Source of the DNA: Cyanobacteria bacterium SZAS-4
Lineage (GTDB): Bacteria; Cyanobacteriota; Vampirovibrionia; Obscuribacterales; Obscuribacteraceae
Length of the DNA stretch: 64,000 bases
Reading direction: 5' to 3'
Assembly: GCA_018266255.1 (NCBI GenBank)
Contig: JAFEAT010000008.1
Span: forward strand, 124,001 to 188,000
Below are positions 1 through 8,220 of the stretch, piece by piece. Below the pieces are notes generated by a model, which saw only the letters and a program-made list of their open reading frames with translations, searched no databases and was not told where the DNA came from. The translations under genes and the position numbers were made by a program. Each line of letters begins with the position of its first letter. The first letter of the stretch is position 1.

Positions 1-2
1 AA

Positions 3-455
3 CTGCCTTTTGATGACGACAGCTTTGATTTGATCTGGAGCGAAGGCGCTATTTACATAATGGGTTTCGAGAACGGTTTAAAGGCATGGAAACCGCTTCT
101 CAAGAAAGGTGGTTGTCTTGCAGTAACTAATGTCAGTTATCTAAAAGATGATGTGCCTGACGAAGTACGCAAATTTTGGGATGCGGGTTATCCCGAAATT
201 ACAACTGTCGCTAATTTCTTGAAAGTGGTCGAGCGCTGCGGCTATAAATTGTTGAATCATTTCACGCTGCCGACATCAGCTTGGATGAACGACTACTACA
301 CGCCGATGGAAAAGCACCTGCAAGCGCTTCGAGCGAAAGACAGCGGCAACAGCGTTGCTCTCAAGGCAATTGAAGAGAGTCAGCACGAGATCGACATGTA
401 CCGAAAACATTCAGACGATTACGGCTATGTGTTTTACGTCATGCAATCTGAGTGA
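3..455 (+). CDS. Class I SAM-dependent methyltransferase, C-terminal part (partial)
   Basis: The reading frame is open from the window edge, so the gene starts upstream and only its C-terminal ~150 residues are seen. The first residues read LPFDDDSFDLIWSEGA, the motif IV region of class I (type 11) methyltransferases, where an acidic loop is followed by a hydrophobic strand. A helix and then LLKKGGCLAVTN follow, the usual 'leader makes the product, strand 5' pattern. The SAM-binding glycine loop would lie upstream and is not visible. The C-terminal half (aromatic-rich, with W and Y residues around YYTPMEKHL) probably forms the substrate cap. The substrate cannot be told. The gene converges on the calpain-like gene with only 2 nt between stop codons. 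Family assignment is good; specificity is unknown. Confidence 0.75.
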   Translation: MPFDDDSFDLIWSEGAIYIMGFENGLKAWKPLLKKGGCLAVTNVSYLKDDVPDEVRKFWDAGYPEITTVANFLKVVERCGYKLLNHFTLPTSAWMNDYYTPMEKHLQALRAKDSGNSVALKAIEESQHEIDMYRKHSDDYGYVFYVMQSE

Positions 456-457
456 GC

Positions 458-1606
458 TTACTTCTGGCGTTCTATGCTCAAACCAGAGAAGCACGAGTTG
501 AATTCAGGAAGTGTCATCGAAAACGGTTTGCTCAAATCAGAGTCTTTAAATTTGTATTCTGTTTCGGGTCTGACAAAATGCGATTTGTTCAGCACATCTC
601 GTACAACTATTCTTGAGTTGGTGGCATCGTATCCCACAATTGCGTAAGCGTGGTGCTCCATCAATCCGTATGCTTCGGCTTTCTCCTGAACTCCGGTTGT
701 TGCGAGTACTATGCGTTGGTTTTTGAATGCTTCTTTTAACTGCTTATCTTGTTCGTCGTAGAACTTCGCTTCAGTTTTGCTGCGGTTGAACCAGCTTTCC
801 ATTTGGCGCTCTGTCACATAGCCCTTTCCCAACCCGAAATCGCCTAACTCGAAACTTGTTGTCGTTAGTTGATTCATGTCGTTGCCAGTTAGTGCCTTGC
901 ATCCGCGCTCGTCTCTTGCACCATAGCTGGCTGCGAAACCGGGTAACTCTGGCGAGGAAGTCCATCTGCCGTCCATGATTCCGTGCCGCACGAAGTGAAA
1001 GCATTTTTCGCCGAAAGACTGACGCTGGTCGAGGTACGTACCATATGCCTTTTCAATTACCGGCACCCAGATCCCGGCAGAAAATCCATCTTTATCGACA
1101 GCTCTCGAGTAAATATCCAGCTCTCGTGTAGAAAGCGGTGTCACCGTAATTGGTTTACTCTTCGCTTCAGGAAATGTGACCGTAAACGATCCATCCTTGT
1201 TTCTACGGATCATGTTAAAGATGGTTTCTTTTCCGCGTTCGGTTGCTGCGAATGATGCCAACGCCGCAAGAAATCTGCAATCGTATACACCATTTTGTCT
1301 CACAACAGTGGCTTCTATGCTTTCTTTGTCGTCGGCAAAAAGTGGTAGCGACAATTGCAAATCGTCGTCACTATTTGATGCTTGTGGCGACACCAGCGTT
1401 TTCAACCAAGAGAAAATTCGTGGACCTCTGACGAGCAAATCTTGCCCGGCATATTCAATGTCTAGCAATATGTTTAACGCAAAGCTTATCGATAGAATGA
1501 GGGGAATTGCCAGCCAGAGCTTGCCAGCATTTTTCACAAATCCTAGCCCGGCTAGTTCATTGCGCAAGTATTCTGCTGAAAAACTGGATTTTGTTGTAGT
1601 AAGCAT
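458..1606 (-). CDS. Membrane-anchored calpain-like (C2 family) cysteine protease
   Basis: This 382-residue protein has one hydrophobic segment (about residues 31-49, WLAIPLILSISFALNILL), so it is probably anchored in the membrane with a large soluble domain. That domain shows the three calpain signatures in order. VRQNGVYDCRFLAALASF resembles the Cys box, with Cys110. Around 180-188 is W-x-P-x-x-E-K-A-Y, the conserved calpain helix. EHHAYAIVGYD supplies His319, and VVRDVLNKS supplies Asn340. All three catalytic residues are therefore present. The usual Gln of the oxyanion hole may be Gln104. No calcium-binding C2-like or EF-hand domain is attached. It is the last gene of a minus-strand series with a CAP-domain protein, a TadG-like protein and a lipoprotein. 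Function and target are unknown; the family call rests on motif spacing only. Confidence 0.6.
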   Translation of the reverse strand: MLTTTKSSFSAEYLRNELAGLGFVKNAGKLWLAIPLILSISFALNILLDIEYAGQDLLVRGPRIFSWLKTLVSPQASNSDDDLQLSLPLFADDKESIEATVVRQNGVYDCRFLAALASFAATERGKETIFNMIRRNKDGSFTVTFPEAKSKPITVTPLSTRELDIYSRAVDKDGFSAGIWVPVIEKAYGTYLDQRQSFGEKCFHFVRHGIMDGRWTSSPELPGFAASYGARDERGCKALTGNDMNQLTTTSFELGDFGLGKGYVTERQMESWFNRSKTEAKFYDEQDKQLKEAFKNQRIVLATTGVQEKAEAYGLMEHHAYAIVGYDATNSRIVVRDVLNKSHFVRPETEYKFKDSDLSKPFSMTLPEFNSCFSGLSIERQK

Positions 1607-1652
1607 CCGCCCATTCTAGTGAGCGTTGTTTGAGTGCGAACTCGGTAAAACC

Positions 1653-2135
1653 CTAGTAGTTAACTGCGGACTTGTCTGAAGGTTTCTGCATGAACGTATA
1701 TGAAATATGGAGTTTGCAGCCGGCAGCGGTCTCGTTGTCGCAGTAGATGCTGCAACTGTTACCGGTGCGCGGATTTGTCGCCATGATTGCTTTGTTGGTC
1801 GAGCTGTCCATGTCCCACTTGTACATACTCAGTGCCGTTCGGTACCAGTCTGTAATGCGCCCTGCATCGTCTTTTGCTTGATAGACATACGCATATGTAC
1901 GCTCAACTTGATCGTTCGCTGGGAATTCTCGCGCTTTTTCGAGCTTGACTTGCCCTGTGAATTCAGGCAGATCAGGAAGTTCAACTTTGTTGGCTATCGC
2001 TTTTGGTTCGTTATAAGCTGCGATTGGCGCTTCCGGATTGTTTTGAAGTTTTCTCTGTTGTGCATTTGCCGACGTTTGGCAACTGGCTAAGATACAGAGC
2101 AGAAGAAGAGCGGTTGGATAGTTTCGAACTTTCAT
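1653..2135 (-). CDS. Small lipoprotein of unknown function
   Basis: This ~160-residue protein opens with a lipoprotein signal: a short basic start, a leucine-rich core and the lipobox LASC, so the mature protein should begin at a lipidated cysteine near residue 19. The start at 2135 is preferred because AAGAGGA then lies about 6 nt upstream; the in-frame ATG two codons earlier would overlap the ribosome site. The mature part has a Gln/Pro-rich linker and then a compact region with ITDWYRTAL and KWDMD, followed by four cysteines (SCSIYCDN, AGCK) that may form disulfides. I do not recognise the family. It starts 11 nt after the stop of the TadG-like gene and is probably translated from the same mRNA. 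Confidence 0.6.
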   Translation of the reverse strand: MKVRNYPTALLLLCILASCQTSANAQQRKLQNNPEAPIAAYNEPKAIANKVELPDLPEFTGQVKLEKAREFPANDQVERTYAYVYQAKDDAGRITDWYRTALSMYKWDMDSSTNKAIMATNPRTGNSCSIYCDNETAAGCKLHISYTFMQKPSDKSAVNY

Positions 2136-2146
2136 TGTCATTCCTC

Positions 2147-4483
2147 TTAATTCGGCATACTGAAGTAGAGTTCGTTGCCACCATTGCTGGCTTGCAGTCC
2201 GTTGTCGTAGTGAAGCTCTCCAAGAAGATTTCCGAATCCTGACGACGGTACGAATAAGGCGGCTTCAGTGGCAGTTACGGAAGTAGCTGCAGTGTTCAGA
2301 AGTTTTTTCGACCCCGCCGCTGTCGAAGGGGCGCTCAAATATCCGCCGGCTGAAATTGATTTGTATGGAACTTCGTGGTAGCTCATGTCACCTTTAGGTG
2401 CTGTCTTTGAGCCATCCTTCTGCGTGTCGATCAACGAGAGTCCGATGTCGTACGGTTCAGTGCCGTATGTGCTGATTGAATTGTGTCCGTCTGCTCTGAG
2501 ATTGGAATCATCGTAATTTACATCACGATCCATAACCAGATTCTTTCCTGATCGGTCTGCATGCAAGTACAAAGTCTGACCCAAGCCGATTGGCGAGCTG
2601 TTCAATGCGGTGATTACAGCAGCTTCGTTGAAATTTGGATTGATCTGGCGCGTTCTTTGAGCAATCTTTTTGATGAACGCGACATATGCTGCCTGTTGTG
2701 GGTTGACTGCGTGACCAGGTTCGTTCACAGAGTTAATTCCTTCGAGCAGACTGAGCGGAGTACCTACTTGTTCGAATTGTGCATGAGCCGGTGGTGAAGC
2801 GTAATGGATGAGTGTGAGGCTGCCCTTGTTGTAGTGCTGGAAGGATTTCATCCCTGAATGTTGCGTTGGAAGAGTGATTGTGATTCGTGTGTTTCCTGCA
2901 GCGCGCAGTTGCATGATTCTTGCTTTCAACCATTCCACAGCCGTGAAGCCGTTGTTTGCGCCAACGCTAGACAGTACTGTTCCTCTGCTCAAGTTGCTTT
3001 CCATTACAGGCACCATAGCATCTAACCATGCTGGTTCTGCACCGTTGAAAGTTTCATCGCTGATCTGGTTGAAGCCTTTGATTGTGATCAGGTCTTTCAA
3101 TTGTGCCTTTTGATTGAATCCAGATCCAATGCGAATTGTCAGCGAAGGAACGTTTGGATTGACCTTCATTTGCAAAGGTGTGCCACCAGGGAAGGTGTTC
3201 TTGGCTGGGTCAAGATCTGGATTGTGTCCCAGTCCATCGTTCCCTACCGACTTGTTGTATTTTGTCCAGGCAGTCATTGCTGCCAGTCCATTCGTTCCGA
3301 TCGCAAATGGCGTCGTTGCAGGGTTCCCCGAGTTCGGTGAAGCTACTTGCACGTAGCTGCTGCCGAAAACTAAATTGGTGTTGAAGATATCTTGCGTGCC
3401 GTCATACATGACATTTTCGGCAAGCTGTTGATTGGCAGAAGCAAGCGCTTGATTGAAATCGCCTGGCACTGGACCATTCGAATTGTATGGAGCGTTGATC
3501 ACGCGCACATATCCAGCTGGAATTTGTCCGATGTAATATTTGCTCAGCGAGCCGACTACAGCGCATGAAACCGTGTTGACGAAAGTGGATGAGTCTTTCT
3601 TGTTCAAGGCCTGGCAATCTGCACGGAATGCGTTTTGAGGTGTGGTCAAATCGATCACCGACGTGCTTTTGTCGAAGCGCCCGAGGTCGACCAGATGGGC
3701 TCCGTTTGTTGGCATGGTCGGCACCGCATACAGTGTCTCTGTGCTGCCGAGCAGTTTGATTGGTTCATATCCTGCTACGAACTTGGTGCCGCCATAGTTC
3801 GTCGGCAGGTTGCCACCATAAAGCTGTTTTACGACTGGCTCTTCAGGCTGCAATTTTGTCTCTGGATTGGTTGGAACGTTCGCGGCAAGTATTTCGGGAT
3901 CGAACCAGATATTCGATGAATAGCCCTTGTTCATGAATCCAGGTTGCAGTTTCTTCGACAATTTGATGGCGTTGCCGTCAAGCATGCGCACGTTGTTCAG
4001 AGCAGTCAGTCTCAGGCAGGCATTATCGACTGGTGCGTGCTGTGCAAATTCATTTTGCAAGTAGCCACCCACTGCTTTCACTGCCGCGACCACTTGTTTC
4101 GCGTTTTTGATTGCTGTTTCGTTGCCTTCGGCTTCGGCGTTTGCGCACACGAGCATAGCCTGTGCTACCAGCCTGTTGTATGTGATCAAGCTGATCGGTT
4201 TGTACTTTATCGCCTGCCCAGGTTGATCCGGAGGAGTGCCTGGCGGGTCGCTGAGCGCAAAAAAGTCTTTTGCCGCGGCGGGCAATGCGTTGTCGTTCGG
4301 AGCAATTGCTGGAGTGACCAGTGCCTGCTTGGCTGCGTTCATCACGCCTGCGTCAGAGGCATTCCACAACTCTCGGGTGCCCCCGATCAGTCTGCTTATA
4401 AAGAAAGCACAAATACCGATTGCCAATATTACAAAGGCTACCACCGCGATTAGCGATGTGACAGATCCGCGAGCTCTTCTCAT
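2147..4483 (-). CDS. TadG/TadE-like Flp pilus-assembly family protein
   Basis: This ~778-residue protein has the N-terminal layout of TadG-like proteins: a short basic stretch (MRRARGS), one long hydrophobic helix (SLIAVVAFVILAIGICAFF) and then an ELWNASDAGVMNAA segment that matches the 'x-L-x-N-A-A-D-A-A-A-L-A-G-A' motif of the family. The rest is a large, probably extracytoplasmic domain rich in Asn, Gly and Pro, with no domain I can name. The start at 4483 is chosen because GGCGGA precedes it and the helix then lies at the N-terminus; an upstream in-frame ATG at 4528 would add 15 residues. Neighbours are a CAP protein upstream and a lipoprotein 11 nt downstream. No TadA ATPase or Flp pilin is nearby, so a role in a Tad pilus is uncertain. 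Confidence 0.55.
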   Translation of the reverse strand: MRRARGSVTSLIAVVAFVILAIGICAFFISRLIGGTRELWNASDAGVMNAAKQALVTPAIAPNDNALPAAAKDFFALSDPPGTPPDQPGQAIKYKPISLITYNRLVAQAMLVCANAEAEGNETAIKNAKQVVAAVKAVGGYLQNEFAQHAPVDNACLRLTALNNVRMLDGNAIKLSKKLQPGFMNKGYSSNIWFDPEILAANVPTNPETKLQPEEPVVKQLYGGNLPTNYGGTKFVAGYEPIKLLGSTETLYAVPTMPTNGAHLVDLGRFDKSTSVIDLTTPQNAFRADCQALNKKDSSTFVNTVSCAVVGSLSKYYIGQIPAGYVRVINAPYNSNGPVPGDFNQALASANQQLAENVMYDGTQDIFNTNLVFGSSYVQVASPNSGNPATTPFAIGTNGLAAMTAWTKYNKSVGNDGLGHNPDLDPAKNTFPGGTPLQMKVNPNVPSLTIRIGSGFNQKAQLKDLITIKGFNQISDETFNGAEPAWLDAMVPVMESNLSRGTVLSSVGANNGFTAVEWLKARIMQLRAAGNTRITITLPTQHSGMKSFQHYNKGSLTLIHYASPPAHAQFEQVGTPLSLLEGINSVNEPGHAVNPQQAAYVAFIKKIAQRTRQINPNFNEAAVITALNSSPIGLGQTLYLHADRSGKNLVMDRDVNYDDSNLRADGHNSISTYGTEPYDIGLSLIDTQKDGSKTAPKGDMSYHEVPYKSISAGGYLSAPSTAAGSKKLLNTAATSVTATEAALFVPSSGFGNLLGELHYDNGLQASNGGNELYFSMPN

Positions 4484-4603
4484 ATGTGTAATTCCGCCAA
4501 GTTCAGGGGTGAAGCGATTCGATTCCACAACGATACTTTTGAAGTGTGGCTAAAGTGTCGCCAGCGTTACGTGGCGTTACCAAAAGCGGAAACTGCGCCC
4601 GGT

Positions 4604-5866
4604 TCAACCTTGGCGCTGCAGCTCTGGGTCGGTAGTGAGGTTGAACGTTGCCTTGCCGCCACGAATCGAGACGGCGGCGATATTGCCTTGCCCCAGAATT
4701 GCGGCTCTGTGCCCAGGCGAGTTCATCCACATCCTCACCAGGCTTTGCGGATTGAAAGCTCCAGAGGCTGCATTTTCACGCCAACCTTCCAGCCCAACTT
4801 GATTCATGCGCTGTGACACTGTTTGCCAACCTGGTGTGCCCTCACTGTGCGTCATGCCGTGGCGGATCTGATAGGCCGTGTGTCTGCTCGCGATGATCTG
4901 AAGCCGTGGGTCCTGGACAACATCTGGCAGACGATAACGACGCCTTTCGTTGTTGATTAATTCAAGTGTCAGTTGTTCGTCAGAAGTAGGCGTGAACGCT
5001 TGTTCTTTTTCGCGCGCTGTTAAATGCGTGAGTCTGGACAGCTTCTCTTTGATTCGCTCTAGTCGAGCTGAAAGTCTGTGCTCCTTTCTGTCTTCGTGAA
5101 TTTCTTCTCTGATCTGTTCACGTTCGCGTACTCGCTCGCGGTGAGGTGTAGGCTGTAGAGGAATCGCATGTTGAATCGGACTGTCTGAGTGTTCGAGACG
5201 ATGCGGTTGATATCGCTCAGGAAGTCCCAAGCGCTCACGCAGGGAGCGGCGGCGCATGCTGCCTGGTCCTGGGTGATCCCTGCCGTCGTTTTGCGGCGGC
5301 TCTGGTTGCACACGATACTCACGATTGATCGGAGTCGGTGGCGGTGGTAGCTCGCGCAATGGCGAGGCTTGTGTTCTGCCGTCTCCATATTGATAGAAGT
5401 CTCGGGTAATTGGAACAGGCAAATCAGATGCTGGTAGCGGTGGTGGTGGCACCTCGCGCACTTGAGGATTTTGTGTTTTACCATCGCCACCGTATTGAAA
5501 AAGATCTCGTTGTTGAGTAAGTGGAAGATGCGGCTCTTCTGTTAATGTCAGAGGTGGCAGTTCGTCAGGATTTCGCCTCGGACCGGGCCCACCGATGCGT
5601 GCACCTGAATCGTTTATTCGTGGTTTGTCTTCAGTGGTCGGTGTGCCACCAAACCCTTCCGATGGTATATATGGGCCCGGCGCTGGAGAAGCGGGCGCGA
5701 ACTGTCGGGGCGGAACGCAGTTGCGATCGGTCGCATCGTTGCACTGGTTTCGCATCTCCATATACTGTGTGCGAGGGTCTTCGGGGGTACAAACGTTTTG
5801 TTCGCACTCCACTTGTGCAGGATTGCAGTTCAACCGTTCAGCGCGCCTGTGAAAAAGAATGCCCAT
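4604..5866 (-). CDS. CAP (SCP/PR1-like) domain protein with proline-rich N-terminus
   Basis: The last ~125 residues form a CAP domain: LELINNERRRYRLPDVVQDPRL, a helix with HTAYQIRHGMTHSEG, then GWRENAASGAF and MWMNSPGHRAAIL, giving the His-Glu-His cleft residues of the family. Bacterial CAP proteins are usually secreted and bind envelope ligands; enzymatic activity is not established. The N-terminal ~290 residues are Pro/Arg-rich and low in complexity, with two near-copies of a block containing FQYGG/FYQYGDG-R-TQ and PPPPLP, followed by a highly charged helix (~200-300). The ATG at 5866 is favoured over an upstream TTG (5896) because AGGA sits 5 nt before it. No classical signal peptide is visible from either start, which is odd for this family. 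Confidence 0.7.
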   Translation of the reverse strand: MGILFHRRAERLNCNPAQVECEQNVCTPEDPRTQYMEMRNQCNDATDRNCVPPRQFAPASPAPGPYIPSEGFGGTPTTEDKPRINDSGARIGGPGPRRNPDELPPLTLTEEPHLPLTQQRDLFQYGGDGKTQNPQVREVPPPPLPASDLPVPITRDFYQYGDGRTQASPLRELPPPPTPINREYRVQPEPPQNDGRDHPGPGSMRRRSLRERLGLPERYQPHRLEHSDSPIQHAIPLQPTPHRERVREREQIREEIHEDRKEHRLSARLERIKEKLSRLTHLTAREKEQAFTPTSDEQLTLELINNERRRYRLPDVVQDPRLQIIASRHTAYQIRHGMTHSEGTPGWQTVSQRMNQVGLEGWRENAASGAFNPQSLVRMWMNSPGHRAAILGQGNIAAVSIRGGKATFNLTTDPELQRQG

Positions 5867-6178
5867 CTGTTTCCTGCTCCCACGCTCAGAACCCAAGCAA
5901 TGGCATCTTATATTTCAAATGTAGCCAAAGTGTGCCCATATTTAGCCATTCACACAGAGAATCCGCTGCCGTACGGATTGAGCGTTGGACGTGGGAATTT
6001 CATATTAACTGTGCTCGAATATATGCTTTTCGGCATCCCTCAACTAAGCGGTAACTGGATCGCTGGATTACAATTGTTTTCGAGTTAGCTATTCTATTGA
6101 CTCGATGCAAAGTGCTAGTCGGCTTGCCACCGAAACAGCACGGAGTCCCGTTCCTGGCATGTCATAAAAAGGTTATTG

Positions 6179-6463
6179 ATGAGTAGTCTGGAGAACGCTA
6201 ACGTAAGATCACAAGATTTCGCCGGAACGACAAGTTCGTCCCACTTGAGAACCCGCTTGGAGACGGCATCTCCAAATTTGTCCAGGCAAGCTGCTAGCAA
6301 AGCAAATTGGTCAAACCTATTGTTTGCCGCAAAAGTGGCATACAGCAAAGGATATAAAAACGATGCACTGCAGCTATACAAAGCTGGACTCATTGCCGCA
6401 AGTCACGCCATGAATGAGCGTGACGAGCTAATCGAATTTCTGACAGAAAACGTTTGGAGCTGA
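6179..6463 (+). CDS. Small helical protein of unknown function
   Basis: This 94-residue protein has AAAAAGG-like bases about 6 nt before its ATG. The N-terminal third is Ser/Thr-rich and probably disordered. The remainder (KANWSNLLFAAKVAYSKGYKNDALQLYKAGL) looks like one TPR-type helical hairpin, with small-residue spacing and Tyr at the turn. It lies alone between a CAP-protein gene on the other strand and another small gene 54 nt downstream. I do not recognise a family; the single-TPR reading is inference. Confidence 0.5.
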   Translation: MSSLENANVRSQDFAGTTSSSHLRTRLETASPNLSRQAASKANWSNLLFAAKVAYSKGYKNDALQLYKAGLIAASHAMNERDELIEFLTENVWS

Positions 6464-6517
6464 CAGCGCCGACAACAACTGACTGACTTATCTCGCTAGA
6501 GACTAGAAAAGACGCTT

Positions 6518-6790
6518 ATGAATTTGGAAGAAACAAAAGAGTTTTTGTTCAGATGTACTGAACAGAACGAACGAATCGAACGCGCCTGTTCTAATTCGTT
6601 CGTGTATGCAAATGGCGAAGAATTTCGCGAACCTGTTTTTCTGCAAGCACTGGAAGAGTTACTGCGAGATGGACAGATCGTGCAAATTCCGACTGCCGGA
6701 CAATCTCGAACAACTGTAAGTTACAGAAGGGTGACCGACAAGGAGTTGCCATATTTGCAACATACGGTGTGGCCGCTCGCTGTGATGTGA
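6518..6790 (+). CDS. Small protein of unknown function
   Basis: This 90-residue protein has the same orientation as the preceding small gene. It starts NLEETKEFLFRC and contains a charged helical first half, then LQALEELLRDGQIVQI and SYRRVTD. The pattern (helices followed by a two-stranded turn around 'DGQIVQIP...TVSYRR') is reminiscent of a small winged-helix fold, but this is a structural guess and no family signature is visible. It converges on argD, 46 nt away. No terminator with a clear T-run separates them. Confidence 0.45.
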   Translation: MNLEETKEFLFRCTEQNERIERACSNSFVYANGEEFREPVFLQALEELLRDGQIVQIPTAGQSRTTVSYRRVTDKELPYLQHTVWPLAVM

Positions 6791-6836
6791 CCAATTCGCA
6801 TCGTTAATCGTCCTCATCAATAGATGTCGGCGTGCT

Positions 6837-8078
6837 TTATTGCTCTGGTTTATGTTCTGCCAAAACTTTGGTCAGAATCTCAATCGCCTGGTCGACTTCT
6901 TGGTTGCTGACCGTAAGTGGTGGAAGTAGTCGCAAGACTTTGTCGCCAGCACCTACGATTAACATTCCGTTGTTCATGCACGATTGAATTATCGGTTTTC
7001 CCGGAAATTCCAGTTCAACTCCGACCATCAGACCCATGCCGCGAACAGCAACTATGCCTGTTTTCTGTTCTTGCAATTTTTTCAAAGCACTGCGCAGCCG
7101 TTCGCTTCTTTCCTGCACAGAATTGAGAAAGGCAGTTTTTTCGATGCGAGTCACACATTCAAGGGCGGCAGCACAGGCCAGTGCATTGCCACCAAATGTG
7201 GAACCATGATCGCCCGGTTCGAAGGCTTCGGCGAATTGCTCTTTGGCTAGTAGTGCGCCAATTGGAAAGCCGCCGCCGAGTCCCTTGGCCAACGCTATCA
7301 AGTCTGGCACGATATCAAAATTTTGGTGAGCAAAAAATTGACCGGTTCGACCAATTCCGCATTGAATTTCATCGAAGATCAAGACGATGTTTTCTTTCGT
7401 GCAGTAGTCACGAAGTTGGCGAAGGAAGTTTGCATCGACAACGTGTATTCCACCTTCACCTTGAATTGGTTCGATAATTATTGCGGCAACAGATTTCGCC
7501 TCGACTGATTTTACAGAGTCAATGTCGTTGAAGGTAACCGTCTGAAAGTTAGGCACCAAGGGGTGATAGCCCTGTTGATATTTTGTTTGGGCAGTGGCCG
7601 AAAGTGCTCCGTAAGTTCTTCCATGGAATGAATTACTCATGGTGAGTATTGTCGTGCAATTCTCTCCCTTATGCTTCTTTGCGTATTTGCGACTTAATTT
7701 GATCGCTGCTTCGATCGCCTCTGTGCCGCTATTGCAAAAGAATGCGCGAGTGAATTCACCATTGCGAACCAACGCTTCGGCGAGTTTGATACCAGGCATA
7801 TTTAGATACAAGTTCGAACAGTGACTGAATTGATTCAACTGTTCAGTGATTGCGGCAACGTACCCGTCATCGCGATGTCCCAGTGAGTTAACAGCGATTC
7901 CTGACACGAAATCTAGATAAGTCTTTCCGTTGACGTCTTCAACATGCGCTCCTTTGCCTTGTTTAATCACGACTGGATAAGAGGCGTAGGTATTCATAAA
8001 TACGTTTTTGCCTCTGGCGAGCCACTCCTGCTGCTTGTCCGACGTGACTGCGTTACTAGTTTCAAGCTCAGATGTCAT
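6837..8078 (-). CDS. argD: Acetylornithine aminotransferase (class III PLP enzyme)
   Basis: ArgD transfers an amino group from glutamate to N-acetylglutamate semialdehyde, giving N-acetylornithine in arginine synthesis. The 413-residue length is normal. Family marks seen in order are FVSGIAVNSLGH, the PLP-phosphate loop FCNSGTEAIEAAIKL, SFHGRTYGALSATAQ, EPIQGEGG, the aspartate in LIFDEIQCGIGRTG and the Schiff-base lysine in LIALAKGLGGGFPIGA. HGSTFGGNALACAAA completes the active site from the neighbouring subunit. The frame is open for 66 more codons upstream, but the ATG at 8078 is chosen because the extra part is not ArgD-like and GGGA precedes this start. argC and argB lie 45 kb away. The enzyme could also act as a succinyldiaminopimelate aminotransferase, as many ArgDs do. 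Confidence 0.9.
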   Translation of the reverse strand: MTSELETSNAVTSDKQQEWLARGKNVFMNTYASYPVVIKQGKGAHVEDVNGKTYLDFVSGIAVNSLGHRDDGYVAAITEQLNQFSHCSNLYLNMPGIKLAEALVRNGEFTRAFFCNSGTEAIEAAIKLSRKYAKKHKGENCTTILTMSNSFHGRTYGALSATAQTKYQQGYHPLVPNFQTVTFNDIDSVKSVEAKSVAAIIIEPIQGEGGIHVVDANFLRQLRDYCTKENIVLIFDEIQCGIGRTGQFFAHQNFDIVPDLIALAKGLGGGFPIGALLAKEQFAEAFEPGDHGSTFGGNALACAAALECVTRIEKTAFLNSVQERSERLRSALKKLQEQKTGIVAVRGMGLMVGVELEFPGKPIIQSCMNNGMLIVGAGDKVLRLLPPLTVSNQEVDQAIEILTKVLAEHKPEQ

Positions 8079-8220
8079 AGTTAAATCCCGTTCAGCGCTG
8101 CGTTTCGATAGGCCAATATACGAAAATTGTCGACTTCGGCATATGAGAGTTTTTTCATTGCTGCTGAATATTGTAGGGCAGCGGGAATAACGTTCTTGGC
8201 TGTAAGTAACATTGGTCGAG

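Noticed and set aside
3944..4453. 169-codon plus-strand frame inside the TadG-like gene
   Set aside because: It is antisense to a gene with a clear N-terminal helix and ribosome site, and has no protein family marks of its own.
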